Source: Flavobacterium sp. NRK1
GTDB taxonomy: Bacteria; Bacteroidota; Bacteroidia; Flavobacteriales; Flavobacteriaceae
Length of the DNA stretch: 64,000 nt
Reading direction: 5' to 3'
Assembly: GCF_024054175.1 (NCBI RefSeq)
Contig: NZ_JAMXLA010000001.1
Span: forward strand, 2,877,324-2,941,323
The notes beneath the pieces were generated by a model, which searched no databases, had not been told where the DNA came from, and saw nothing but the letters and a program-made list of their open reading frames with translations. This document shows, piece after piece, positions 27,062-35,608 of this stretch. The position numbers and the translations under genes are program-made. How positions within the stretch are numbered: the stretch's first letter is position 1; every line of letters starts with the position of its first letter.

Positions 27062-27520
27062 TTACGATTTTTCAGCGCCTGCAGCACCTTTGTCTGCCGT
27101 GTTTTCAGATTCCTGCTTTTTTCCTGCCTGCGCAGCCGCTTCTTTTTCCTGGTCATTAGTAACCACAGTAAGCCCTCTCAGTTTATTAAGTTCTGCCAAA
27201 GCGTTCGCATGAGATTCATCAATTAAACCCTGTACCTGTTCTGCAGTAGCGTCCGCAGGTACTTCTATACCAAAACCGCCTGCTTTAAGGATAAGTCCTG
27301 CAAGCACAGCCGCTTTATTGTTTTTTTCTTCAGCTTTACCAAACTGGCCAGCCGCTACTGCATCACCGTTACTGATAAGTTCCAGTGCCTGTTTTTCTTC
27401 TATTTCAAGCACCTGTCCTTTATCGTAGGGTAATTTATATTTACCGGAAAGAGAACATAGAGCCGTAACAGCTACCAGCTTTGCGGATACATCTTTCGGT
27501 GTTGTTTGTTTCTTTGCCAT
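27062..27520 (-). CDS. Phage protein between capsid and connector genes
   Basis: The 152-residue protein has a compact N-terminal domain (KYKLPYDKGQVLEIEEKQAL, then ELISNGDAVAAG), a middle Ala-rich helical part and a charged, low-complexity C-terminus (KEAAAQAGKKQESENTADKG). The first domain is common in structural modules of Bacteroidetes phages, but no function is known to me. It may be a capsid accessory or connector-associated protein. Confidence 0.6.
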   Translation of the reverse strand: MAKKQTTPKDVSAKLVAVTALCSLSGKYKLPYDKGQVLEIEEKQALELISNGDAVAAGQFGKAEEKNNKAAVLAGLILKAGGFGIEVPADATAEQVQGLIDESHANALAELNKLRGLTVVTNDQEKEAAAQAGKKQESENTADKGAAGAEKS

Positions 27521-27574
27521 GATAGTTTTAGATTTAAAAGAACGCCTGCAGCATTACTGCAGGCATATCTTCAA

Positions 27575-28885
27575 TTATGCAGAAATGAAAGCGTTTTTAG
27601 CAAAAGCCTTAGGATTTGCAATAGCCACATCGGCATGCGTGTTAAGGGTTAACCTTACACTATCCGCTACATCTTCAGAGTACGGGTTAACTTTAATGTT
27701 AACTGCACCCCATTGTCCTATATACAATTGTGCCCAGTCACCGTATACAATTGGATATACCGCAGTACCACTTGCATCAAGCGTAGGCACTAACGATGTC
27801 GAGATGAATTTATCACCGTCAATAGTACCGTTTTCTAAAAGGAAACGGCCTGACCCTGAATCTTTGGTAATTGTTTTAAGCGCCGCTTTTACTTTAGGAT
27901 GGATAAGATAACCAAGCATCATCTCAGTCGCATCATCTTCCTCGATCAAAGCCTGAAGCTCAACAATACGCGCCCACGTAGCAGCACCTGCCGCAGCCTG
28001 AGTAGAAACATTCACACCACTTACAGATAATAAACCTGTTGGAGCGGTACCGCCTGCACCGTTTATAGCAGCACTTTGTAAGAGGTTTACAAAACCACGG
28101 CGTATTCCGTTCATGATCATTGCCTGCGCATCTACAGAAGACTGCATTAAAAGCCTGTTAGTTATCGATACAGCACCTGCCGCACGTTTAGGGTTTAATT
28201 TCGGGCCTGCAATTGTTTTTTTCTGTGTTGACACAGAAGCACCTTCAGCAAGGAATTCCATTGTGAAGTCAGCACCTACAACCAAAGGCACATCACCCCC
28301 TGTTAAACCTGTCAGGAAGGTAGCACCAAGGTCCTCAAGGAAAAGCCTCGGGCGAAGCGGATCAACAATACGAGGCGCGTTATCCTGTACAAGCGCACCA
28401 CCATAAGCGCCGCTATCCTGTGAAACAGTCTGCTGTGAAGCCCTCATATATGACATAGGAAGCGAGAAAACAGAAGAACTGAAGTCCTCATCACTGCCTA
28501 CCTTAGCAGCGCGGCTTTCTGCAACACCTATTTCATGTACTTCTTTTTCTATACCATCCAGTGAACTTCTTGACTCCGGGTTAACAGATCTTAAAGCTTT
28601 AGTGATAGAAAAACGCTGGTAGATCTTTTCCTTTTCTTTATCCTCACCATCACCTCCGCCAAGCAAAGAAGGCGCTTTTGCAGCATCCCTGCGCTCATTT
28701 TCTTCAAATTTCTCAGCACGGACAATTTCTTCATCCATGTCGTCGATCTGCTTTTGCAGCTCATCGAATTCCTTTTTTTCATCTGCCGACATAGCCCTGT
28801 TTTCTGTTTTTAACAGGTCGGCGATCTTACGCTGCGAGGCTACTAACGTTGAGCGCTCCAGCTTTAACTCACTACTTTTTTTCAT
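27575..28885 (-). CDS. HK97-fold major capsid protein
   Basis: The 436-residue precursor has an N-terminal scaffold-like coiled coil (residues about 3-75, SELKLERSTLVASQRKIADL, then MSADEKKEFDELQKQIDDMD) that the neighbouring protease should remove. The HK97-fold capsid part follows, from about residue 150 (SGAYGGALVQDNAPRIVDPL, TNRLLMQSSVDAQAM, GFVNLLQSAAINGAG, IHPKVKAALKTI, YGDWAQLYIGQWG). A typical ending follows (DVADSVRLTLNTHADVAIAN). It is the only capsid candidate and sits directly after the protease gene. Confidence 0.93.
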   Translation of the reverse strand: MKKSSELKLERSTLVASQRKIADLLKTENRAMSADEKKEFDELQKQIDDMDEEIVRAEKFEENERRDAAKAPSLLGGGDGEDKEKEKIYQRFSITKALRSVNPESRSSLDGIEKEVHEIGVAESRAAKVGSDEDFSSSVFSLPMSYMRASQQTVSQDSGAYGGALVQDNAPRIVDPLRPRLFLEDLGATFLTGLTGGDVPLVVGADFTMEFLAEGASVSTQKKTIAGPKLNPKRAAGAVSITNRLLMQSSVDAQAMIMNGIRRGFVNLLQSAAINGAGGTAPTGLLSVSGVNVSTQAAAGAATWARIVELQALIEEDDATEMMLGYLIHPKVKAALKTITKDSGSGRFLLENGTIDGDKFISTSLVPTLDASGTAVYPIVYGDWAQLYIGQWGAVNIKVNPYSEDVADSVRLTLNTHADVAIANPKAFAKNAFISA

Positions 28886-28890
28886 TGTAC

Positions 28891-29547
28891 TTAATTATTT
28901 GCATTTATTAAAACCAGAGCTTCATGATACGTAAGCCCTTTATCTTTGTCAGCATTGCGTTTTTCCGCTGCCGCATCTTTTTTCTTTTGTTCCAGCCACA
29001 TATCATGACTGCGCTTATCTACAGTAGTATCCTGGTAAGCAGGGTAGGTAACAGGCGAAACATCATACAATATCTCTACTTTTACAACTTCTCTTAAATC
29101 AAGCTGCCCTTCCTGTTCGCGCCATACTGTTTCCTTAGGGCGAAAACCGAAAGAAGACTGCGAAACATCACCGCTCGCAATAGCATCAGCAAGGTCTTTT
29201 GCAAAACTCCTGTCAGGTGTAGTGTAGCGGTATTTAAGCCCTATTTCATCAACCCAAACCTCCAGCGTACCCTTACCTTCTTTACATCTGGCCAGCACCT
29301 GGTTAGGGTCATGATTGAACAGGCAGCGTATATCGTCGTTAAGCACTTCATCAAACGCACCCGGAAGTATCACCTCACGGAACAACCCGTTTATTACCGC
29401 CTCGATATTGAATTTTGCCGCATAGCCTTCTATCACGTCTGCTGCCGCCACCGAATCGGTAGCCGCACGCTTTTCAATAGTCATATCCGCTACCGCATAA
29501 CGGCGCACAGCACCGTCAATACCACTTATATAATCTTCTTTAACCAT
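28891..29547 (-). CDS. HK97-type prohead protease
   Basis: The 218-residue serine protease (family S78) carries CLFNHDPNQVLARCKEG with His79 and GDVSQSSFGFRPKET with the nucleophile Ser132. EILYDVSPVTYPAYQDT follows, the conserved third motif. It cleaves the scaffold part of the capsid precursor during prohead maturation. Its start overlaps the portal gene by 8 bases and it lies 5 bases before the capsid gene. Confidence 0.92.
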   Translation of the reverse strand: MVKEDYISGIDGAVRRYAVADMTIEKRAATDSVAAADVIEGYAAKFNIEAVINGLFREVILPGAFDEVLNDDIRCLFNHDPNQVLARCKEGKGTLEVWVDEIGLKYRYTTPDRSFAKDLADAIASGDVSQSSFGFRPKETVWREQEGQLDLREVVKVEILYDVSPVTYPAYQDTTVDKRSHDMWLEQKKKDAAAEKRNADKDKGLTYHEALVLINANN

Positions 29548-30772
29548 TGCCGTTATTTTTTAGTTCCTGATCGATCTGATCCTGTGTTTTTGTATTTACC
29601 GGGATGCGAAGGTCTTTACCGCCATCCATAGCATTATATTCCTCAAGCCCCCTTACTTCATTCGCCGTATACACACCACTATTAACCATTTTACTGTAAT
29701 ATTCGCCACGGCTTTTCATATCGGCGCGCAGCAGTACATTCATGTTACCGCGAACATAAAAACCTTCCTTACGCTCTTTAAGAGTGAAAAGCTTTTTACT
29801 TTCCTCTTTTTCCACCATAGTAACTAAAGGCTGCATACTATCCACCATATAATCAAGTGACTGCTGCTCAATATTATTATTGGTACTGGACTGCATTGAC
29901 TTTATTTTATGCAGCGGTATATTAAACCAGCGCGCTATCTCTTCTATACTGAAACGCCCTGATTCAATGATCTGTGCTTCCTGAGGGGTAAGCATAATAG
30001 GTTTGAACTTAAGCCCGTCATCAAGCACCACGATACGGTCAGGTGATTTTTCCTGCATAGCCGAATTCCAGGCAGCTTTTATTTTATCTTTAGCGTCAGT
30101 TAATATTTTATCTGACTCGATAACCCCCTGACGCACGCCTTTGTTAAGGAAATTCACATAACTGAACTCCTGCACTTCCAGTGCCAGGTTAAGGCTCATG
30201 CAGCCGTATGTAATTGCTGAAATACCCACAATACCATCAAGTGTCATTCCCTTATAATGAAGCACCTCTGAAGACAGCAGCACTTTACCGCCCTTAACAT
30301 GGTAAGAAACCTTACCTGAAACAGAAAGCTTAATATCTTCTACATCATCCCACGGGATATATTGCAGGTACATGGTACCGTTATAATTGCTAACGATCTG
30401 AAAAAGACAGTTACCGCGAAGTTTAACAGAAGTACCGATAAGCTTACGCCAGTGATAGGAATTTAAAAAACCATCTTCACCGTCAGGGTCCTGATTAAGA
30501 AGCCAGTCCACCGGATGATCGTTACGGCGTTCGCGTCCGCTATCTATCTTTTTATACACCCCAAAAGGAATGATACCAAGACTGTCGGAAAGCATATCAA
30601 CTGCATTATATACAGCAGACAGACGCATTGATTTTTTATAATTTACAGTATTCAGCTTACCGTTTTTAGTCCCGGTAATATCCCAGAAATCAAAACTTTT
30701 AGATACGCCTGCCACATCAGCAGAACGGCTGACAGCAAACATATCGGTTAAAGCGCGGTTTAGTAAATTCAT
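29540..30772 (-). CDS. HK97-family phage portal protein
   Basis: The 410-residue protein follows the phage_portal pattern: SAVYNAVDMLSDSLGIIPFG, VDWLLNQDPDGED, LRGNCLFQIVSNYNG, VLHYKGMTLDGIVGISAITY and FSIEEIARWFNIPLHKI, then NIEQQSLDYMVDSMQPLVTM. It forms the dodecameric vertex through which TerL packages DNA. It normally follows terL directly, but here about 3 kb of small accessory genes and a terminator lie between them. Confidence 0.93.
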   Translation of the reverse strand: MNLLNRALTDMFAVSRSADVAGVSKSFDFWDITGTKNGKLNTVNYKKSMRLSAVYNAVDMLSDSLGIIPFGVYKKIDSGRERRNDHPVDWLLNQDPDGEDGFLNSYHWRKLIGTSVKLRGNCLFQIVSNYNGTMYLQYIPWDDVEDIKLSVSGKVSYHVKGGKVLLSSEVLHYKGMTLDGIVGISAITYGCMSLNLALEVQEFSYVNFLNKGVRQGVIESDKILTDAKDKIKAAWNSAMQEKSPDRIVVLDDGLKFKPIMLTPQEAQIIESGRFSIEEIARWFNIPLHKIKSMQSSTNNNIEQQSLDYMVDSMQPLVTMVEKEESKKLFTLKERKEGFYVRGNMNVLLRADMKSRGEYYSKMVNSGVYTANEVRGLEEYNAMDGGKDLRIPVNTKTQDQIDQELKNNGNG

Positions 30773-30875
30773 TCCTCATACTGATTATGAGGATAAAAGT
30801 AGTTGCAGTAAAAAACGTAGCGGTGTACAATTTTCCCGTTTTTTTTGATTTTTTTTTGAAGTAGGGTAGAGGCAT

Positions 30876-30906
30876 AAAAAAACCCGCTCAATGGCGGGAG
30901 TTTTTT
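30876..30906. terminator. Terminator between the accessory block and the head operon
   Basis: The stem CCCGC/GCGGG (30883-30887 and 30894-30898) is bounded by A7 on the left and T6 on the right, so it can act on both strands. On the minus strand it would end transcripts of the accessory block before the portal gene. The remaining 233-base gap (30773-31005) shows no gene and should hold a promoter for the head genes. Confidence 0.7.
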
Positions 30907-31005
30907 AAATTGGATTTTTAAGCCTGAAATTTGCTGCTAATCTTTTAGAAGCAGGAAACAATTTTAAGTATTGGCTTAGCGTTAGTTTTTCCATACCGTT
31001 TATTT

Positions 31006-31212
31006 TTAAGCTTTCACATTTGGGTTAGTAACCTGTGTGCATAAATCATGACCAAACAATCTAATCGCGTCACGCCTATTATATTCATCATTGTTTAGGC
31101 GCATAGCACATGATTTACAATAATGTTTTTGCGTGCTATGATTGTACCATGTAGCGTTTGTGTTGTCGCATCGTGTTATATTACACACGTCATTTAAATC
31201 TCCTTTTGCCAT
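31006..31212 (-). CDS. Small zinc-ribbon-like phage protein
   Basis: The 68-residue protein has CNITRC, then HSTQKHYCKSCA, giving a Cys/His set (CX4C...HX3HXCX2C) that could bind one zinc ion, and ends LFGHDLCTQVTNP. Proteins with this YNHSTxKxYC pattern occur in Bacteroidetes phages. Function unknown. It is the last gene of the accessory block before the terminator. Confidence 0.6.
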   Translation of the reverse strand: MAKGDLNDVCNITRCDNTNATWYNHSTQKHYCKSCAMRLNNDEYNRRDAIRLFGHDLCTQVTNPNVKA

Positions 31213-31227
31213 AATTATATTGTTTGG

Positions 31228-31491
31228 TTATTTTACTACGTTAAGGGTGTTTCTAATTGATTTAATCTGTAGTGTTACTGCAAACGATTTTTCAAAATTT
31301 TCAGCACATTTTTCAATCTGCAAATCACACATTTGTCTTGCGTAAATATTCATTGCTTCTTCAATAATAGATTCAACAAAAACTCTGACACAATCGCCTG
31401 TTTTGTATTTTAGCAATAGTTCTTTAAAGTTGCTGCTAAACTCTGATTTTAATTTAACTGCTTCATCTAAGCATTCTTCTAAGCTTTTCAT
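31228..31491 (-). CDS. Hypothetical helical phage protein
   Basis: I do not recognise this 87-residue protein. It is largely helical with mixed charge (MKSLEECLDEAVKLKSEF, then VESIIEEAMNIYARQMCDLQ). The start lies 1 base after the stop of the 48-residue gene and is preceded by the AACCAATTAAAA-type leader seen before several small phage genes. Confidence 0.5.
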   Translation of the reverse strand: MKSLEECLDEAVKLKSEFSSNFKELLLKYKTGDCVRVFVESIIEEAMNIYARQMCDLQIEKCAENFEKSFAVTLQIKSIRNTLNVVK

Positions 31492-31492
31492 T

Positions 31493-31639
31493 TTATTCTG
31501 TTTTAATTGGTTGGTTTAATCGAAGTGATTCTTTTTTAGCCATATTTAAGGCTGTTTTAAAGTCTATGCCTTGTACTCCGCATTCATGAAAAAATTGGCA
31601 TATTGCCTCAAATTCTTCTGCTGTTAACGCTGTTGCCAT
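31493..31639 (-). CDS. Small phage protein, 48 residues
   Basis: The frame runs from ATG (31639) to TAA (31493), begins MATALTAEEFEAICQFFHEC and ends SLRLNQPIKTE. It fills the gap between its neighbours without overlap and has the ATGGC start and AACCAACCAATTAAAA leader of nearby genes. Its last codons form the leader of the next gene. Function unknown. Confidence 0.52.
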   Translation of the reverse strand: MATALTAEEFEAICQFFHECGVQGIDFKTALNMAKKESLRLNQPIKTE

Positions 31640-31662
31640 ACTTCAGTTTTTAATTGGTTGGT

Positions 31663-31932
31663 TTAACCATATATAATATACTCCTTGTATCTTCCTTTTT
31701 CCTTAGCGATTTTTATAATTGTCTTGTTTAATTCTGATGTGCTTTCGCTCGAAAGTTTTTTATCAATAGTATTATTACAATCCTCCACATCGTTACATTC
31801 CCAAATATGACCTGTAGCGTAACCGTGATGCACCTCCCCAACCGCTTTAACCGCTTGGTCTGTACTCCTAACACGTAAACACATCCTGCATTTACCTTTT
31901 TTTGCTTTTTTACTTAATCCATCTGATGCCAT
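31663..31932 (-). CDS. Small Cys/His-rich phage protein
   Basis: The 89-residue protein has CRMC near residue 15, HHGYATGHIWEC in the middle and a further Cys just after (EDCNN), a set that suggests a zinc-bound fold similar to small HNH or ribbon domains but lacking a clear HNH signature. The C-terminus is helical and basic. Function unknown. Confidence 0.55.
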   Translation of the reverse strand: MASDGLSKKAKKGKCRMCLRVRSTDQAVKAVGEVHHGYATGHIWECNDVEDCNNTIDKKLSSESTSELNKTIIKIAKEKGRYKEYIIYG

Positions 31933-31967
31933 ACTTCAATTTTTAATTGGTTCTACCTTGAAAATGA

Positions 31968-32150
31968 TTAGTCTTTGTCTTTAAAATAATCAGGATTACA
32001 GCCTTTAATTATTTCTATAGCGTCTTCGTAAAAGCGGGTTCCCTTAGCTAATGTCAATAGTGAAAAACAAAGAATGTCTATTTTTACAGATTTTCGGTAA
32101 AAAGCATCCCCTACACATTGGGCTATTTTTTCGGCTTTTGTAGTTCCCAT
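31968..32150 (-). CDS. Hypothetical phage protein, 60 residues
   Basis: Small mixed-charge protein (MGTTKAEKIAQCVGDAFYRK, ending NPDYFKDKD), likely helical. Not recognised. It lies in the compact accessory block with a 5-base gap to its upstream neighbour. Confidence 0.45.
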   Translation of the reverse strand: MGTTKAEKIAQCVGDAFYRKSVKIDILCFSLLTLAKGTRFYEDAIEIIKGCNPDYFKDKD

Positions 32151-32155
32151 AACTG

Positions 32156-32407
32156 TTAATCGATATTAGAAATTATTGTGTTTTTTATTTGAAGCCTTTT
32201 TACTTCAAATGCGGATTTTTGTATAAAGTGCCAGTTTATTTGATATGTATGTAAAAATCTATCAGGATAACACCAATAATAACCGAAGTGTCCCTCTGTT
32301 TGAAGTTGATATTGATCCGTTACACAATCATACCCTATTACATTTTTTTCTGTTGGCTCTCCAAATTCAAATACAACTACTTTTTTACCTATTAGATCAT
32401 GCCTCAT
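32156..32407 (-). CDS. Hypothetical phage protein, 83 residues
   Basis: Probably a small beta domain: KVVVFEFGEPTEKNVIGYDC, then aromatic residues (HFGYYWCYPDRFLHTYQINW). Not recognised. Its start overlaps the stop of the upstream gene by 4 bases, which supports translation. Confidence 0.5.
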   Translation of the reverse strand: MRHDLIGKKVVVFEFGEPTEKNVIGYDCVTDQYQLQTEGHFGYYWCYPDRFLHTYQINWHFIQKSAFEVKRLQIKNTIISNID

Positions 32408-32655
32408 AACTGTATGATTAAAGGTTGTTCGTAAATAATTTTATCAACAATGTCTGTAGCAGAAGTAATAGGTATCATTCCGTATTTCTTTTCTAAAATG
32501 GATAAACCTTTTTTACAGAACTTCTCTATTTCTTCTATTAGTTCGTCAATCTCTTGTTCTGAAAGTCCTGAATCGTCTAATGCGAATCCATCAAAAGCAA
32601 GACCTGATGTAAAAACTAATGCTTTAGCTGTATCTTTAAAGAATATGCTTGCCAT
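32404..32655 (-). CDS. Hypothetical acidic phage protein, 83 residues
   Basis: Acidic protein with a Glu/Asp-rich middle (DDSGLSEQEIDELIEEIEKF) and a C-terminal hydrophobic end. Not recognised. Small acidic proteins are common among anti-defence or DNA-mimic factors, but nothing here proves such a role. Confidence 0.5.
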   Translation of the reverse strand: MASIFFKDTAKALVFTSGLAFDGFALDDSGLSEQEIDELIEEIEKFCKKGLSILEKKYGMIPITSATDIVDKIIYEQPLIIQL

Positions 32656-32670
32656 AACTGTACATATTAA

Positions 32671-32868
32671 TTAGGTTCTTCTATTAACCTTGTCTATTAT
32701 ATCATCCACTTCTTCATCTTTGAGTTCGGCCGTTGAATCATACCCAACTTTTTTAGCATAACTTAAAACAGCTAATACTTGTGCCTTAGTCATGGGTTTT
32801 CCTCTATGGATAAATGTTCTCCAACTCTTGTCTATGGCAGCAAGAGCACCATTAATATCTGCATGCAT
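32671..32868 (-). CDS. Hypothetical phage protein, 65 residues
   Basis: Small protein with GKPMTKAQVLAVLSYAKKVG and an acidic ending (DEEVDDIIDKVNRRT), probably helical. Not recognised. A GAACCAATTAAA leader precedes the start. Confidence 0.45.
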   Translation of the reverse strand: MHADINGALAAIDKSWRTFIHRGKPMTKAQVLAVLSYAKKVGYDSTAELKDEEVDDIIDKVNRRT

Positions 32869-32872
32869 AATT

Positions 32873-33349
32873 TTATAGTTTAATTGGTTCTTCTTCTTTT
32901 ACTGGCTGTTCCGGTTGCTGTGGTGCTTCAGGCTGTTCCGGTTCCTGATCGGCAACCTTAACCAGCCTGATTATAAACTGGCCTTTAACCACAAGCCTGA
33001 TCTCATTACCCCATACTATCCAGTCGTTGATCTCGATCATAGTACCATCCGGGAAATATATCCTCAGGTAGCAGTCAATCTTTACAAAAGTGCTATAGTT
33101 ATTACTGGCAAGGTCGATGCTGTAAACATATCCCGGCACATCTATAACCACGCTTACAGGGGTAATCTCAATAGTTCCGGGTAAGTAATTGGTTTGCCCT
33201 TCAACAGATATATACCTGCCTGTCATGTATTCCGGTACCGCATCATGATTTTTATGTACTGTTTCTTTAACAGCAGGACCCCGGTTAAACTCATCCGGAG
33301 AGCACGACATAAATAGCAAGGCAAATAAGAGTGTGATCGTTGTTTTCAT
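32873..33349 (-). CDS. Phage-encoded lipoprotein
   Basis: I start this at the ATG at 33349 (MKTTITLLFALLFMSCSPDE), which gives a clean lipoprotein signal with the lipidated Cys at residue 16. The 158-residue product has a beta-rich middle (GTIEITPVSVVIDVPGYVYS and RIYFPDGTMIEINDWIVWG) and a Pro/Glu/Gln-rich tail (EPEQPEAPQQPEQP). Lipoproteins in prophage accessory blocks often block superinfection at the envelope. That role is inference. The TM-protein gene precedes it by 4 bases, so the two may act together. Confidence 0.65.
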   Translation of the reverse strand: MKTTITLLFALLFMSCSPDEFNRGPAVKETVHKNHDAVPEYMTGRYISVEGQTNYLPGTIEITPVSVVIDVPGYVYSIDLASNNYSTFVKIDCYLRIYFPDGTMIEINDWIVWGNEIRLVVKGQFIIRLVKVADQEPEQPEAPQQPEQPVKEEEPIKL

Positions 33350-33353
33350 AAAT

Positions 33354-33542
33354 TTATTTTTTGTTTTTACTTTCTTTTGCATATTCCCTGAGATAGAAAA
33401 TTCCTGCTATCAGTACTAAAAACACCAGGATCACAACCAAGCTGTATCTAAGCCAGTTTTTTGCTATAAAATCCAGCTCAAGCAGTGTACTCAATCCAAA
33501 GGCAATAAGGAAGACTATTATTATTGTTATTATATACCGCAT
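33354..33542 (-). CDS. Small phage protein with two membrane spans
   Basis: The 62-residue protein has two hydrophobic segments (MRYIITIIIVFLIAFGLS and YSLVVILVFLVLIAGIFYL) and a basic tail (REYAKESKNKK). It is packed between the lipoprotein and the next gene with 2-4 base gaps. A role at the envelope, perhaps superinfection exclusion with the lipoprotein, is only a suggestion. Confidence 0.6.
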   Translation of the reverse strand: MRYIITIIIVFLIAFGLSTLLELDFIAKNWLRYSLVVILVFLVLIAGIFYLREYAKESKNKK

Positions 33543-33544
33543 AA

Positions 33545-33805
33545 TTATTTTTTCTTATAATGATAATACCTCGATCTTCTATAGCTCTCAAAATCTGAAA
33601 AACGGTACTGTCCCCATATTTCAAAATACTGATCATTTACAGCATTAAATGCTTCCTCATTAGTACGGGAATGCTTAACCATATTAAAGACTGCTGTAAA
33701 AAAACCGTCCAGCGTACCCAATTGCCGCATTATTTCATTTTGGCGCTGCAGCTCGCCAACCTTTTTTTCAAGCATTATTTCTATTGGTTCTTTTTGGTCT
33801 GCCAT
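33545..33805 (-). CDS. Hypothetical phage protein, 86 residues
   Basis: Probably helical with a coiled-coil start (IEIMLEKKVGELQRQNEIMR) and an aromatic, basic end (RFSDFESYRRSRYYHYKKK). Not recognised. It begins 27 bases after the TerL stop with an ATGGC start. Confidence 0.5.
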   Translation of the reverse strand: MADQKEPIEIMLEKKVGELQRQNEIMRQLGTLDGFFTAVFNMVKHSRTNEEAFNAVNDQYFEIWGQYRFSDFESYRRSRYYHYKKK

Positions 33806-33832
33806 GATATCTGTGTTTGTTTATTTTATTAG

Positions 33833-35599
33833 TTAACATTCAAAAGGCACATCGTCCCTGTTATAGATACTTTCATTAGTATCTTCAGGCTCTGAAAGCG
33901 AACCCCCAAGCGCATTTATAATTGCAGGTATCCCATCGATACGCCTGCCGTTGGTGTTACTTTTACCTTTATGCACTTTAATATTCTCATTAGCATCGCT
34001 GATTATCTGACACCCGGCAAGCATCCACGCCAGTACAGGGTTACCATCGTGCCATAACTTACCCTCATAAACAAGTTTTTCAAATTGTTTTGTAGGTTTG
34101 GATAACTTCGTAATAGATTGGCTGAAATAAGAAACATTAATACCTGAATCCATAAGGTTAGTGGTTATATTAGCGGCGTTCCACTCATCTATCTCTATCC
34201 TTATTGTTTTGTGCAAGGTATGGTTTACCTGTATATAGTCGTAAACAATGTTATAATCTACCACTTCGCCTTCAGTAGCCACTATATACCCTTTATCCGC
34301 CCAGAAGCGATACGGTACACGGTCAACTTTACTACGTTTATCTATTCCTATTTTAGGACAGAAGAAAAACACCTTTACATACCTATCACCATCATCATCA
34401 GGCTCACTCACCAGGGCATAAGCGGTAATATCTGTAGTTGAAGACAGGTCAAGTCCGCCGTAGCACCCGTATTTTTGGAATTTTTCAAGAACCTGCGCAT
34501 CAGTCATTTTCCTGTCTTTATTATGCCGGTAGCTTTGGCGCATCCAGGTATCACTCATTATCCATACCGTAGGTGCATCTACCCACATATTAAGGTGTTT
34601 TGTCTTGAAATTCGGAATTTTAGACGGTTGCAGCTTCGCTTTTTCATATTCCTCACGGATACGATCAATATTAAGGCCCTGATCAAGAAGCGGGTTAGCT
34701 TTTATCCACACATTTTCATCTTCCCAATCATCTTCCTCGTCAATATCATGTATCATAATAAAAATATGATCCATTTCAGCGCGGCCTTCCAGCACTTCAA
34801 CCACACTATCCTCATATCTTTTACAAGCGCTTTGTATATTTGTACCGGCAGTTGTAATATGCCATATAAGGGGCTGTGTACGTTGTACTGCCGAACTTTC
34901 AAGATTTTCCTTTACACTGTCATCCTTATGGGCATGGTATTCATCAATTATCGATAAATGCGCATTAATACCATCCTGTGTCTGACTATCACCGCCTAAT
35001 GGCTTCATTACCGATCCGGTAGGATGAAAACCAATAATGCGCTGTTGCGAGTAAAAACCCATTTTTTTAAGCGCCCTATTTGCAACCGGACTTTCTACAA
35101 ATTGTTTCGCCTGGTTCCAGCATATACGGGCCTGATCCTCTTTTGTAGCGCCGACATATACCTCGGCCTCCATTTCCATCTCTACAGAAAGCATATACAG
35201 TCCAAGCCCCGCCATTTCTGCCGATTTTCCGTTTTTCTTTGCACGCTTATCGTAAATAGTACGTATTCGCCTGAGGTCGGTATCAGGATCAGGAACCGCA
35301 CCCATTTGTTTTTTCCACGCAAAAACATTATACATGGTGAATTGCTGGAAAGGCGCTAAATGAAACGCCTTTCCCGCCATTTTCCCTTTAGTGTGGTTTA
35401 AGCACAAAGGGAAAAAATCAATAATACTCATTCCTGCAGCATGATCCAGGTAAAAGCCTGATTCCGGAGCTTCATCTATCCACCTGAAAAACCGCTGTAC
35501 CGCCAGCTTAATAAGCCTGCCCGTAACAATACTCCCATCCAGTACACCATAAGCGTACTGAAAAGGAACGGAAGCGAGCATTTCAGGAGTTGGTTTCAT
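33833..35599 (-). CDS. terL: Terminase large subunit (phage packaging motor)
   Basis: The 588-residue protein has an N-terminal ATPase with a non-canonical Walker A (YDKRAKKNGKSAEMAGLG, residues about 117-133) and Walker B LSIIDEYH (215-222). The C-terminal RNase H-like nuclease begins GCYGGLDLSSTTDITAY, with the metal-binding Asp near 384. It belongs to the HK97/Terminase_1 type that pairs with P27-type small subunits. It pumps DNA into proheads and cuts the concatemer. A diverged copy of its first 16 codons lies upstream at 35992-36042. Confidence 0.94.
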   Translation of the reverse strand: MKPTPEMLASVPFQYAYGVLDGSIVTGRLIKLAVQRFFRWIDEAPESGFYLDHAAGMSIIDFFPLCLNHTKGKMAGKAFHLAPFQQFTMYNVFAWKKQMGAVPDPDTDLRRIRTIYDKRAKKNGKSAEMAGLGLYMLSVEMEMEAEVYVGATKEDQARICWNQAKQFVESPVANRALKKMGFYSQQRIIGFHPTGSVMKPLGGDSQTQDGINAHLSIIDEYHAHKDDSVKENLESSAVQRTQPLIWHITTAGTNIQSACKRYEDSVVEVLEGRAEMDHIFIMIHDIDEEDDWEDENVWIKANPLLDQGLNIDRIREEYEKAKLQPSKIPNFKTKHLNMWVDAPTVWIMSDTWMRQSYRHNKDRKMTDAQVLEKFQKYGCYGGLDLSSTTDITAYALVSEPDDDGDRYVKVFFFCPKIGIDKRSKVDRVPYRFWADKGYIVATEGEVVDYNIVYDYIQVNHTLHKTIRIEIDEWNAANITTNLMDSGINVSYFSQSITKLSKPTKQFEKLVYEGKLWHDGNPVLAWMLAGCQIISDANENIKVHKGKSNTNGRRIDGIPAIINALGGSLSEPEDTNESIYNRDDVPFEC

Positions 35600-35608
35600 A
35601 CAGTAGCG

